From positions 1-58,349 of the IMG/VR virus record IMGVR_UViG_3300047494_000286: a stretch of DNA of 58,349 nt. The stretch is one strand, 5' to 3'. Shown piece after piece: positions 1-8,313 of the stretch. The first letter of the stretch is position 1; each line of letters opens with the position of its first letter. The notes under the pieces are model-generated. The model was not told the origin of the DNA, ran no database searches, and worked only from the letters and a program-made list of their open reading frames with translations. This stretch comes from a virus. A program made the position numbers and the translations under genes.

Positions 1-717
1 CTACACGAAACCTATGTTGCCGTGGATCACGCGCCCGGCGATGTCGGTCCATCGCCGGATCGGCGCCTGGTAGCCAGGCGTCGTGCCGCCGTGGATCGCG
101 TTCTCGATCTGGCCGATGGCGGCCATCGCCATCTGATGATCCGCGGAACCGAGTCCGCTCGTCTCGATGAGGCCGCCGAGCTGATCCAGCGTCTCCCGGC
201 GCGCCGCCCAGGCGTAGCCGGGATGGGCATACTGATAGGGCTCGGGAAGGATCTTGCCGAAATGCCGAAACACTTTGCAGAATGCGGTCTGGACGTGCAT
301 GCCCTTGATCATCATCGGCGCGCCGTCAGGCCCCAGGTCGAGCGCTTCGCTCCACAGCTGCACCAGGTCATATTGCTGCAAGGCGTGGACGGTATCTGAC
401 GCCCATTTCGGCGAGCGGAATTCAACGTCGGCGTCGATCCAGGCGATGTAGCGGGCGGTCGCCGGCAGGCGGCTGATGCCGATGTTGATCAGGTTCTCTT
501 TCGTCCACGCGACCGTCCTGGCGCGCACGCCGACATGGTTGACGCCTGCCGTGCCGTCGCACTCGAATGGCCGTTCGCCGAGGGCGCATTCCACCACGGT
601 CAGGTTCACGCCGCTGGCCAGCATGTGCTGTTCGAAGGCGCGGAACAGCTTAATCCTGCTTTCCCACCGGATCGGGTTGGCGATAGCAGTCACGACGTGG
701 AGCAGGTCGTTGCGCAT
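1..717 (-). CDS. Glycosyltransferase-like protein
   Basis: 238 aa, ATG start, complete (TAG at the first bases of the window). The protein opens with an alternating hydrophobic strand (LLHVVTAIANPIRW) and carries WIDADVEF near residue 95, which resembles the DxD metal/nucleotide-sugar site of GT-A folds; the length suits a single GT-A domain. It is the last gene of the leftward lysis-end cluster, 9 nt after its neighbour. Phage enzymes of this type can modify surface polysaccharide or phage components, but the substrate here cannot be read. No transmembrane segment is seen. It could instead be a general nucleotide-diphospho-sugar binding protein. Confidence 0.65.
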   Translation of the reverse strand: MRNDLLHVVTAIANPIRWESRIKLFRAFEQHMLASGVNLTVVECALGERPFECDGTAGVNHVGVRARTVAWTKENLINIGISRLPATARYIAWIDADVEFRSPKWASDTVHALQQYDLVQLWSEALDLGPDGAPMMIKGMHVQTAFCKVFRHFGKILPEPYQYAHPGYAWAARRETLDQLGGLIETSGLGSADHQMAMAAIGQIENAIHGGTTPGYQAPIRRWTDIAGRVIHGNIGFV

Positions 718-726
718 AGGGGCCTT

Positions 727-1143
727 TCAGTATTCGAAGCCGGGGGCGAAACAGAAAATCCGGACGTCCTCGCCGCTCTGCCGGTACCAGACGATCGCCC
801 CGTTCATCGGGTTGCGGCCGCCGGCAGGGTCGCGGATTGCATCAGGAGGGACCGGCTGCCACTGACCCGCGATGCGGACCTCGTAATGGCCGCCCGCGTG
901 GCGCCAATCGTTGTCGGTCAGCACGAAGCCGTCCGCGACGTTGCAGCACCAGGCGCCGGCGACGCTGTGCTGCGTCTCGAACCACGCGTGCAGCTGCGGA
1001 TCGGCATCAGGGGGGGGTGCCGCCCGCACGTGGATGGCAAGCGCGCAACAGATCAGGATCAGAATTCCGAGCAGTATCGCGAGACCTGCACAGGCCCATA
1101 CAACGCGGTCCAAGCCTTCGGGACGCGGATCCTCGAACGGCAT
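727..1143 (-). CDS. Single-pass membrane protein, unknown function
   Basis: 138 aa. One strong transmembrane segment lies at about residues 14-40 (VVWACAGLAILLGILILICC), followed by an extracytoplasmic domain with Cys-Cys (AWCCNVADG) and a Trp-rich region (DNDWRHAGGHYEVRI). A run of eight C on the coding strand encodes the Pro run after the membrane segment. The gene sits 1 nt from the small membrane gene upstream, so the two are probably co-translated. I do not recognise a named family; the topology suggests an envelope protein made late or in the lysogen. Confidence 0.7.
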   Translation of the reverse strand: MPFEDPRPEGLDRVVWACAGLAILLGILILICCALAIHVRAAPPPDADPQLHAWFETQHSVAGAWCCNVADGFVLTDNDWRHAGGHYEVRIAGQWQPVPPDAIRDPAGGRNPMNGAIVWYRQSGEDVRIFCFAPGFEY

Positions 1144-1144
1144 C

Positions 1145-1327
1145 TCAACTGTCCTTTGATGGCGCGTTCCGCGCGTAACCGCGATTGAGTGCGGCGCCGT
1201 TCACGACAGCATAAACAACCGCGTACCAACGCGGGTCGGCATCGCGCACAGGCGGCAGGAACATCGCCACGGCCGAGCAGAAGGCATGCACCCCCAGCGC
1301 GACCGTGGCGAGATCTCCGAATTGCAT
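1145..1327 (-). CDS. Small hydrophobic protein, holin candidate
   Basis: 60 aa with two moderately hydrophobic stretches (about residues 5-25 and 34-48) and a charged C-terminus ending RNAPSKDS. Size, position just after the endolysin and the short charged tail are compatible with a small holin, but no diagnostic motif exists. It starts 5 nt after the stop of the 98-aa gene. Alternative: a small accessory membrane protein with no lysis role. Confidence 0.55.
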   Translation of the reverse strand: MQFGDLATVALGVHAFCSAVAMFLPPVRDADPRWYAVVYAVVNGAALNRGYARNAPSKDS

Positions 1328-1332
1328 CGGCG

Positions 1333-1629
1333 TCAGGACGCGCCGGAAGCCGCAGCCGCCGCCGGGGGCGCCTTCGTGGCGGCTGCGATAGTCTGCGCGA
1401 GCTGCAACACGTCGGCGCCGACCGTCTCGACGCTGCCCACCGGCACGCCGTGAGCGTTGGCTTCCTGAATGGCCAGATCGGCGGCAGCCTTGACCAGAGG
1501 ATCCGACGCCTCGGCCGTCGCGATCGTCGTGCTGGCCGAGGCATAGGCGCCGAGAAGGAAGGTCGCAGCCGTATGCATATGGGCCTCGGCCGCCGCGGCG
1601 AGAGAATCAAGAGTGTCAGCAAAGTTCAT
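1333..1629 (-). CDS. Small Ala-rich protein in the lysis region
   Basis: 98 aa. I chose the ATG at 1629 because GGAG lies 8 nt upstream of it; the same frame extends further upstream, but that part only reads antisense-like residues inside the endolysin gene. The product is Ala-rich and mostly helical (MNFADTLDSLAAAAEAH, then DPLVKAAADLAIQEANAHG), with no clear membrane segment. It is encoded 11 nt after the endolysin. Function unknown. Confidence 0.6.
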   Translation of the reverse strand: MNFADTLDSLAAAAEAHMHTAATFLLGAYASASTTIATAEASDPLVKAAADLAIQEANAHGVPVGSVETVGADVLQLAQTIAAATKAPPAAAAASGAS

Positions 1630-1640
1630 GACGGTGTCTC

Positions 1641-2372
1641 CTATGTTGGAAGTTGCAGATGTCCGTCCTCTTCCTCCTGCATCAGGAGATCGGCGGACGT
1701 GTCGGCGGTGACGCCAGCGGGCTCGGCAGGCGCAGCGACCGCAGGCGACGCGTGCAGCGCGCGCAACGCGGCGTTGCTGAGCGCCAGGCGCTGCTGGTAG
1801 CCGGTCGCGCCGCCGTTGATCCGGCGCGTGAGCGCCGCGATGTCCCACGCGTCGGCACAGGTGTTCAGCCCGCGAATCGACCAGAACCAGCACGCCGCAG
1901 CGGCAGCGCCGGCAGGCTGTGCAATCCAATCGACTGCGTCACCGCTCGAGCGGTGCATCGCGACGGCAAAGGCCATGTAATTCGCTCGACCTGTCAGCTG
2001 GATCAGCCCTCGGCCGCGGAACAGCCAGCCATCGCCGCTGGCCACGTCACCGTTGCCGTTGCGGGCGGCGTAGACAACGTTCGCCAAGCGCTCTGGCTGA
2101 TACGCATAGGGTTGTGCGGCCGCCGCATCGGGAAAATGCGAAGGCCAAACCTCGGCCGCACGCGCGGCGCTGTACTCGAGGTTCTCCACCAACTCGGTGA
2201 AACCGCCGCTTTCGACTGAAATCTGGCCGAAGAACGCGGCGATGCGACCCGGCGTCGTAATGCCGGAGCTGGTCATCGGCGCCGACAGCGCGGCGACCCA
2301 AGCATCGAGCGTGGCAATTTTCAGGTGCGGCGCGGCAGCCTGCGCCGCCTGCCATGCGAGCGTTTCGGGCAT
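1641..2372 (-). CDS. Endolysin, glycoside hydrolase family 19
   Basis: 243 aa. The protein matches the phage GH19 (chitinase-like lysozyme) fold: QISVESGGF with the predicted catalytic Glu54, the EYSAARAAEVWPSHF stretch, and GDGWLFRGRGLIQLTGRANY around residues 113-132, which form the substrate cleft. It would cut peptidoglycan glycan strands at the end of infection. No signal peptide is visible, so release should need a holin; candidates are the membrane genes on either side. The C-terminal 40 residues are an Ala/Glu-rich tail outside the catalytic domain. Confidence 0.92.
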   Translation of the reverse strand: MPETLAWQAAQAAAPHLKIATLDAWVAALSAPMTSSGITTPGRIAAFFGQISVESGGFTELVENLEYSAARAAEVWPSHFPDAAAAQPYAYQPERLANVVYAARNGNGDVASGDGWLFRGRGLIQLTGRANYMAFAVAMHRSSGDAVDWIAQPAGAAAAACWFWSIRGLNTCADAWDIAALTRRINGGATGYQQRLALSNAALRALHASPAVAAPAEPAGVTADTSADLLMQEEEDGHLQLPT

Positions 2373-2377
2373 GAGAG

Positions 2378-2704
2378 TTATCCCCCTTGGTTCGCGGGAT
2401 CGTCCGGCTGCGCGGCATCGCCGCGCCGGCCAGGCGGGACAAGCAGCATCATCTGTCCCTGCAGGCGCGAGACCTCGCGCGCGATTTCGGTCAGTTGTTC
2501 CGATATACGCTCGTATCGGGCGTCAGTATCGCGCGCACCCTGTTCGAGCCTGCTAATGCGCGACGCATGATCGGCCAGGGCGATCTCGACGTTGTTCACC
2601 ACAACCCAGGCGCTGCCGGCCATCCCCGCGATGATCAACACGTGGCCGACGTTGAAATTCCAGAAACCGCTCCACGGCTTTTTCGCCGCTGGTTCGTCGG
2701 ACAT
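2378..2704 (-). CDS. Membrane-anchored coiled-coil protein (holin or i-spanin candidate)
   Basis: 108 aa, ATG at 2704. A short cytoplasmic N-terminus precedes one transmembrane helix (about residues 19-38, GHVLIIAGMAGSAWVVVNN) and then a long charged helix with coiled-coil spacing (residues 40-85, ISRLEQGARDTDARYERI), ending in a Pro/Asp tail. The gene directly precedes the endolysin with a 5-nt gap, so a lysis role is likely. The topology resembles an inner-membrane spanin subunit; no overlapping o-spanin lipoprotein gene was found. It could also be a class III-type holin. Confidence 0.65.
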   Translation of the reverse strand: MSDEPAAKKPWSGFWNFNVGHVLIIAGMAGSAWVVVNNVEIALADHASRISRLEQGARDTDARYERISEQLTEIAREVSRLQGQMMLLVPPGRRGDAAQPDDPANQGG

Positions 2705-2787
2705 ATGAGGTGCGCCCCTGCTTGGTATCGCCCGGAACCTTGCGCGCCAGGCTTGAAACCGGCGCAATCTGTGCGATAGCGCTGCGC

Positions 2788-2946
2788 ATGCCGCGAACCG
2801 CTCTCCTCTACGCCCGCGTCGGCCCTGATACCAAGAATGCGCTCACTTGGATCGCCGCCCGCATGGGCGTCCCGGTGGCCATTTTGGTCGACCAGATACT
2901 GGCGGAGTGGATCAAGGCGAACACCCCAGAAAGGAAGTCCGAATGA
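2788..2946 (+). CDS. Small RHH-like DNA-binding protein, first moron gene
   Basis: 52 aa, ATG at 2788. The arrangement of a short strand (LLYARVGPDTKNAL) and two helices (TWIAARMGVPVAILVDQILAEWI) is like a ribbon-helix-helix (Arc/CopG) regulator. It is on the plus strand inside an otherwise leftward late cluster, and its stop overlaps the start of the next gene (ATGA), so it leads a small rightward operon. It may regulate that operon; a target site was not identified. Confidence 0.55.
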   Translation: MPRTALLYARVGPDTKNALTWIAARMGVPVAILVDQILAEWIKANTPERKSE

Positions 2947-3428
2947 ACCACCTGATCATCGCAGCCGCGCTGCTACTCGCCTCGCCGGTGCTTGCCCAAA
3001 GCGTGCCGCCGGCGAAGGACGCCAAGGCCGACCCATTCGTGCAGAAAACCTACGACATGACGACGCCGATCCTCGGCACCGATGACGTTGCGATGCGGGA
3101 CGCCTTCGACAACAAGGATCCGAAAGGCGATCCGAACTGCGACAAATGCGGGCCGCTGACGGTGGGCGTGGTGATCTCGCAGGCCGAGTTTGGGATGCCC
3201 AGCGACGAGGAGAAGAAGATGGCGCCGACCGCCCTCGCGTCGCTGATCTATTGGCGCGGCGCGCTCGCCACCAGGGTGCGGAACGACAGGGCCGCGACGC
3301 TGACCAGCGACGAGTTGAACGACATCAAGAACAACGTCGCCCGCGTGTTCCAGCCGTCGCCGATCGTGGTGTACCGAATCCTCTCGTTCCTGGTGCCGGG
3401 CGATCGGCCCACGGCGATGCCGAAATAG
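2943..3428 (+). CDS. Secreted protein with signal peptide (moron)
   Basis: 161 aa. ATG at 2943 overlaps the upstream stop and follows a GGAAG-like ribosome site. Residues 1-19 (MNHLIIAAALLLASPVLAQ) form a clear Sec signal peptide with an AxA-type site, so the mature protein is predicted to be periplasmic or secreted. The mature part holds a Cys pair (NCDKCG). I do not recognise the family. The plus strand placement inside the late cluster suggests expression in the lysogen. Confidence 0.75.
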   Translation: MNHLIIAAALLLASPVLAQSVPPAKDAKADPFVQKTYDMTTPILGTDDVAMRDAFDNKDPKGDPNCDKCGPLTVGVVISQAEFGMPSDEEKKMAPTALASLIYWRGALATRVRNDRAATLTSDELNDIKNNVARVFQPSPIVVYRILSFLVPGDRPTAMPK

Positions 3429-3438
3429 GAGAGCGCAA

Positions 3439-3789
3439 ATGCACTGGCTCCTCATCCTGATCCTGAATGGCGCGCAGCCGATAACGGTGCCGATCGCCGA
3501 GGCTCCTCCGCTGACTCGTTTCGAGTCAGCGGCGCCAGGACCGCCGCCGCCCGTTATGGATGGGCCGCTCTTGGATTTGAACATCAAGCCCGACAGCGGC
3601 GCCGGCGGCATAATCGGGAAGGCTATCGGCATCGAGGTCACGGTCGACACGCATGTGCCCGCGATCGGACAGATATCCTTCGGCACAAGCGAGCTTTGCG
3701 AGGAAGCGGTGGCAAAGCTCAAGGATTTCGCAGCGGCCGCCGTCTGCGTACAGCAGGACTTTCCGCTAGGGGGCGGGCCGCCTCCCTAG
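3439..3789 (+). CDS. Hypothetical exported small protein (moron)
   Basis: 116 aa. The N-terminus has a short hydrophobic segment (MHWLLILILNGAQ) without a clean signal-peptide end, followed by a Pro-rich linker (AAPGPPPPV) and a compact domain with two Cys (SELCEEAVAKLKDF, AAAVCVQQDF), which could form a disulfide. It lies 10 nt after the secreted-protein gene, preceded by GGAG, and converges with the fibre-like gene with a 4-nt overlap. Function unknown. Confidence 0.6.
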   Translation: MHWLLILILNGAQPITVPIAEAPPLTRFESAAPGPPPPVMDGPLLDLNIKPDSGAGGIIGKAIGIEVTVDTHVPAIGQISFGTSELCEEAVAKLKDFAAAAVCVQQDFPLGGGPPP

Positions 3790-6113
3790 TAACTGCCGAT
3801 CATGAACCACTCGAACTGATTGCCGGCCGTCAGTGACGAGACGGGCGTTATCGTGATCGTGTAGGCCGAACCGCTGTTGGCTGTCGCATAGGTAAAGGCC
3901 GTGTTCGTCGGCGACGCCATGACGACATGGCCCGGATCGCTGAACGGCAGGTCGAGATTGAGCGTGATGACGCAGGTGGCTCCCGGCGACGCGCCGATCG
4001 TCAGCAGGCCAGCCGTGTCGCTGGCGCGGCTGTCGAGGTTGACGCCAGCACCACCGCTGCCGCCGCAGCCGCTCGAGGTGGCAGGCTTCGTGCTGATAGC
4101 CTGCGCGGCATAGTGGCCGGCGATTGATATCTCTTGATACTGATCGCTCGAGAAAATGCAGTCGTTATGGCCATTGTTGGGTCGCGCCCCGGAGCCGACC
4201 CAGGCCCCGCACTGCACGCCGAAATAGCCTCCAATACTGCCGCTCGTGGTGTTGGAATTGTTCGGCTGAAGCGAGACGCCGGTGAACGACCCCATGGTCC
4301 CGCCCGGCTCGTTCTGCGGCTCGATCAGGATGCCGTTGAAGCTATCGACAATGCCGGCGTTGTTGATGGTGAATTGCTTGCTCTCACCGGATGCAAGATG
4401 TGCCGTCGCCGAGGCGACCAGGATGTTGCTTTTCTCCTCGTTCAGCTCGGCATCGAGGTAGCCAGTCCCGGTGATGTTGATCGAAGTTTCATTCTCTCCG
4501 AAATGGTTGGTAGTGGTCTGCGTCAGGACCAAATTGTCCGTGCGGATATTGAGGTAATAATCCTGTCCCACGCCGGGCGAGCGCGAGTAGCCCACCACGG
4601 TAGGGGCATACTGGTAGGTGGCGGCGGGGTCGGGGTGGTTGAGGTTGGTATAGTCGGGATTGAGGATCGGGTTGCTCACGTTAGCGAGGAGATTGAAGGC
4701 AGGGGTGCCGCTGATCTCCAGCACTCCGGTGTTGACCGATGTCGCGAATGCTCCGACCGGGCTGGTCACCGAGGTCGCGAAAGTGCCGACCGGGCTGCTG
4801 ACCGACGTAGTGAACGAGGCCGTGGCGGCCGCGGCGGACAGAAACGTGGCGTTGCCCGAGCCGTCAAGGGTCGACCCAGGGAACTGCCATGCGTAGCCGG
4901 TGATCGTTAGATTGCTGAAGCTAAGGACATTGGCGACCTGCAATATGTCGCCGCCCGCCGCATTGCCGATCGCCGCGAACATCGTGCCGGTGCGCGACAT
5001 TGGAAACCAGCCGCCAGCGCGGCCGAACGTGAATCCGTTCTTCCAGCCCACCGCGCCGCCAGCGATGGAAATCTGGTTGTTGATGCTGAAGGCAATATCG
5101 TCGGAGTAGCCCTGCACAGCATCGGCGGACAGCTCCACGATCTGCGCGCCGAGCTTCACATAACTCGATGAGCCGGCATAGGAGCCGATATCGATCTCGG
5201 TGCCGATCAGGCCGCCCAGGTAGGTCGCACCGTTGTTCGCAACGACCACGGGATTGAAGCCGAAGCCGACTCCGTTCGTGGTGGCCGACGAACTAAAGCT
5301 CGTGCCGCCCTGGTTGGCGTTGATATTGACCTTCGTATTCAGCGCGGAGGCCAGACTGCCGTTCCCAGAAGCCGGCGCTCCATTGACGTTGACGACGAGC
5401 GAAACAAGGTTGCGCGCGCCGGTGAAGCCGGCCGCCAGATTATCGGTAATGCCGAGGCCGACGACGCCGCCGGCATTGCCAGCGGTGATGCCCTCCTGCA
5501 TCTGAATGAGGTGCAGGTAGGCCGTGGCGGCCGTCCCCGTGGTGCCAGTCCACGTCGAGTTCTCGAACAGCGCGGCGTTCGCAGATTCTGACGTGCCCGA
5601 CCACACCTTTGATGTCAGGAGCGCGAGCTGCGACGAAGCGGTGATCGATGGCGCGACCACCGAGGCCGTGCCGATAAGCGCGACGCCCTTGATGGATGTA
5701 GGCGCGCTGGCCGCTCCGATCGTGCCGCCGGAGAGGTCGCCCTCTACCATCAGCTGCGAGCCATTGATTTGCAGGGCCGATGCGCCGGCGAACGTCGCGC
5801 CAGCACCATAAATCTGCACGTAGCCCAGCGCGCCGCCTGGCGTAGCGCCACCTCCTCCGCCGCCGCATCCAGTGGAGAAGAGGGAGGTTCCGTCCGTGGT
5901 GAGACAGCCACTGCCGAGCAGCAGCGTGCCGATGGCGGCGCTTGGAAAGCCCAAATTCTCCCGCGACGCGAGCTGCGCCGCCGAACCGTTCGTCGCGATC
6001 TCGCCCAAATCGTTCTGCGTCTGAAGCGGACCGATGATCGGCGGCCCGCTCTGGGCAAGCGCAGGGAGCGCGAAAATGACGGCGAAGAAAAGCGCGGTCA
6101 GGAAACGACGCAT
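3786..6113 (-). CDS. Fibre-like protein A with apparent signal peptide
   Basis: 775 aa. Residues 1-20 look like a Sec signal peptide (charged RR, hydrophobic core, ALAQS). Next is a segment of about 70 residues shared with the neighbouring gene (GEIATNGSAAQLASR, GTLLLGSGCLTTDG) ending in a Gly run, then a long Ala/Ser/Thr/Gly-rich beta-type region typical of fibres. Near residues 455-475 a short TSVSSPVGTFA-type unit repeats about three times. The C-terminal 300 residues are paralogous to protein B (YQYAPTVVGYSRSPG) and end in a domain with spaced Cys. It lies 4 nt after protein B. It is either a tail fibre with an unusual hydrophobic N-terminus or an exported surface protein. Confidence 0.75.
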   Translation of the reverse strand: MRRFLTALFFAVIFALPALAQSGPPIIGPLQTQNDLGEIATNGSAAQLASRENLGFPSAAIGTLLLGSGCLTTDGTSLFSTGCGGGGGGATPGGALGYVQIYGAGATFAGASALQINGSQLMVEGDLSGGTIGAASAPTSIKGVALIGTASVVAPSITASSQLALLTSKVWSGTSESANAALFENSTWTGTTGTAATAYLHLIQMQEGITAGNAGGVVGLGITDNLAAGFTGARNLVSLVVNVNGAPASGNGSLASALNTKVNINANQGGTSFSSSATTNGVGFGFNPVVVANNGATYLGGLIGTEIDIGSYAGSSSYVKLGAQIVELSADAVQGYSDDIAFSINNQISIAGGAVGWKNGFTFGRAGGWFPMSRTGTMFAAIGNAAGGDILQVANVLSFSNLTITGYAWQFPGSTLDGSGNATFLSAAAATASFTTSVSSPVGTFATSVTSPVGAFATSVNTGVLEISGTPAFNLLANVSNPILNPDYTNLNHPDPAATYQYAPTVVGYSRSPGVGQDYYLNIRTDNLVLTQTTTNHFGENETSINITGTGYLDAELNEEKSNILVASATAHLASGESKQFTINNAGIVDSFNGILIEPQNEPGGTMGSFTGVSLQPNNSNTTSGSIGGYFGVQCGAWVGSGARPNNGHNDCIFSSDQYQEISIAGHYAAQAISTKPATSSGCGGSGGAGVNLDSRASDTAGLLTIGASPGATCVITLNLDLPFSDPGHVVMASPTNTAFTYATANSGSAYTITITPVSSLTAGNQFEWFMIGSY

Positions 6114-6117
6114 TGGA

Positions 6118-8313
6118 TCAGAAGCCCGCCCAGGCGTTGTAGGTGAACTGATGACCCGACGTGAACGTGCCGGCCAGCGTCAGGCTTCCCGTCGCCGGCG
6201 TGTAGCTGGTCAGGTCCGACATCGACATCGTGGGCGAGCTGATGAGAACGCGCGGCGCGGAGGCGGGATAGGCAATCGCCCAGGTTAGGACGCAGCTCGA
6301 CGTTGGGCTCGTGCCGATCGTGATCGTGCCGACGGCATCGCCGGCGCGGGTGTCGAGCGTCGCGCCGGTTCCGCAGCCGGCCGACAGCGTGGGAGCAGCT
6401 GAGCCAGGCCGCGCGCCATACTTGCCGGAATTGGTGATCTCGGCATTTGGGTCGTTGTTGAACAGGCAGACATCATGGTTCGTCGGAAACGCCGAGCCCG
6501 ACCCCGACAAGGGGTTGCACTCGATGGCCGTATAGGCCGCAAAGGTCGACGCCGTGGTGTTCGCGTTCGATGGCGTAAAATTGATCCCGATGTAATTGGT
6601 GATCGTTCCGGTAGACTGGTTCGCCGCCTGGATCGTCAACCCGTTGTAAGCCGTGAGCGTGCCGCTAACGCTGGTCTTGATGTACAGATGCTCTCCCGAG
6701 GCGACCGTCACACCGCTGCCGACCACCTCGTTGTATTCCGTCTGCACGACCGCCGCATTGATCGTGCCAGAGCCGGTTATGTTGAGGCTCTTTTCCTCCT
6801 CGCCATAAAGAACGCTGGTGGTCGTGCTGACGGTCAGATTGTCAGTGACCTGGTTCAAGAAACGCGCCGTCGCACCCGGGGTGCGGGCATAGCCGATCAC
6901 CGCGGGCGCATACTGATAGGTCGCGTTCGGATCAGGAAGGTTGCCGTCGGGGCTGATGATCGGCGAAGACGCATTGGCGTAGAGATTGAGCGCGTTCGTG
7001 CCGCTCAGCTTGTAGAGCGCGGCGTTGATCGACGTGAACGCCGTCACGTTGCCCAGCGTCGTCGCGCCGCTGACATCGCCCGTCAGCGTGCCGCCGGCCA
7101 GCGGCAGGAACGATCCCGCCACGAACGGCCCGACCGTCGCGCCGCCGACCTGCCCATAGAGACCGCCGCTCGTCATCCACAAGTCGCCATTGTTGGGAGC
7201 GGACGGCGCCGCACCCGGCGGCAGGTTGAAGCCCGCGCCGCCAGACGCGGACGCAACGGTCACCAGCTCGCCGGTCATCGTGTCGCCCGAGAGGCGCACA
7301 TGGTTGACCCAGGACGTGCCGTTGTAGAAATCAAAGCGCGCGCTGGTCGAATTGAAGCCGACGTAGCCCGCCGCGGGGCTTCCGGGCTGCGTCGCCCAGT
7401 TCGGCACCTCGAGCAGGCCGCCGGCGCCAGAGAAGCTATCTAGCGCCGAATGGACCATCGTGCCGGAGAAGGTGTTGTTGCCGTTCAGCAGGCCGATCGT
7501 CGCCCCGCTCGTGCCGGTATTGACCGCAGCGGCCGTGCCGAGCGCGCCGCCGTCCGACAGCAGCGTGCCGGACGTGTTGTTGAACAGGGCGACATGACCG
7601 ACCGTCGAGGATCCGGGACCCGCGACATTGCCGCCGCCCGACGGCGTTGCCCAGCTTCCGTCGCCGCGCCAGAACGTACTGCTGCTGGCGCCGGTGCCCC
7701 CGTTGAGGTTGGCGACGGGCAGGTTGCCGCTGACCTGGCTGCCGAGGGCGACGGTCGACTGCGTCGCCAATGCGCCCAGGCCGCCCACCTGACCAGCCGT
7801 GATGCCCGTCAGCGAACTGCCATTGCCCGCCGTCGTCAGCAGCGTGCCGCTGGGAGGCAGCGTCAGCGACGTGGGCGCCGTCAGCGTCATAGACAGATTG
7901 TAGGCACCCACCGTCGTCAGCTCGCCGCCGAGCGCGACCGCCTTGCCGCCGATCGCCCCGACCACCGCCGCCACCGAACCGGAACCGGAGGCGGTGACGT
8001 CGCCCGTCAGTGCGGTGATGCCCCCGCCTCCTCCGCCGCCGCATTCGGTGGAGAAGAGAGAGGTTCCGTCTGTGGTGAGGCACCCGCTGCCGAGCAGCAG
8101 GGTGCCGATCGCCCCGCTCGGAAAGCCCAGGCTCTCCCGCGAGGCCAGTTGCGCCGCCGAGCCGTTCGTCGCGATCTCGCCCAGATTGTTCTGAATCTGA
8201 AGCGGACCAACCAGCGGAGGCCCACTCTGCGCATACGAGGGGGGGGCGATGGCGAGCGCCAGCAGCCCAGCAAGAAGGGCTCTTTTGATGGTCACGATAT
8301 TTGCCACGTTCAT
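6118..8313 (-). CDS. Fibre-like protein B with apparent signal peptide
   Basis: 731 aa, ATG at 8313 overlapping the upstream stop (ATGA), which I prefer to an earlier in-frame start lying inside the upstream gene. Residues 1-29 look like a signal peptide (KRALLAGLLALAIA, then SYAQS). The segment after it (GEIATNGSAAQLASR, FSTECGGGGGG) closely matches protein A. A region around 310-390 (GYVGFNSTSARFDFYNG) is common in phage fibre proteins. The C-terminal half parallels protein A and ends in a Cys-containing domain (GCGTGATLDTRAGD). An eight-base G/C run sits in the signal-peptide coding region. Confidence 0.75.
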   Translation of the reverse strand: MNVANIVTIKRALLAGLLALAIAPPSYAQSGPPLVGPLQIQNNLGEIATNGSAAQLASRESLGFPSGAIGTLLLGSGCLTTDGTSLFSTECGGGGGGGITALTGDVTASGSGSVAAVVGAIGGKAVALGGELTTVGAYNLSMTLTAPTSLTLPPSGTLLTTAGNGSSLTGITAGQVGGLGALATQSTVALGSQVSGNLPVANLNGGTGASSSTFWRGDGSWATPSGGGNVAGPGSSTVGHVALFNNTSGTLLSDGGALGTAAAVNTGTSGATIGLLNGNNTFSGTMVHSALDSFSGAGGLLEVPNWATQPGSPAAGYVGFNSTSARFDFYNGTSWVNHVRLSGDTMTGELVTVASASGGAGFNLPPGAAPSAPNNGDLWMTSGGLYGQVGGATVGPFVAGSFLPLAGGTLTGDVSGATTLGNVTAFTSINAALYKLSGTNALNLYANASSPIISPDGNLPDPNATYQYAPAVIGYARTPGATARFLNQVTDNLTVSTTTSVLYGEEEKSLNITGSGTINAAVVQTEYNEVVGSGVTVASGEHLYIKTSVSGTLTAYNGLTIQAANQSTGTITNYIGINFTPSNANTTASTFAAYTAIECNPLSGSGSAFPTNHDVCLFNNDPNAEITNSGKYGARPGSAAPTLSAGCGTGATLDTRAGDAVGTITIGTSPTSSCVLTWAIAYPASAPRVLISSPTMSMSDLTSYTPATGSLTLAGTFTSGHQFTYNAWAGF

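Noticed and set aside
4134-4910. 258-aa plus-strand ORF opposite the fibre-like gene
   Set aside because: Antisense frame of a repetitive GC-rich gene; no ribosome site, Arg/Gly-rich composition. The same applies to 6475-7443 and 7450-8439.
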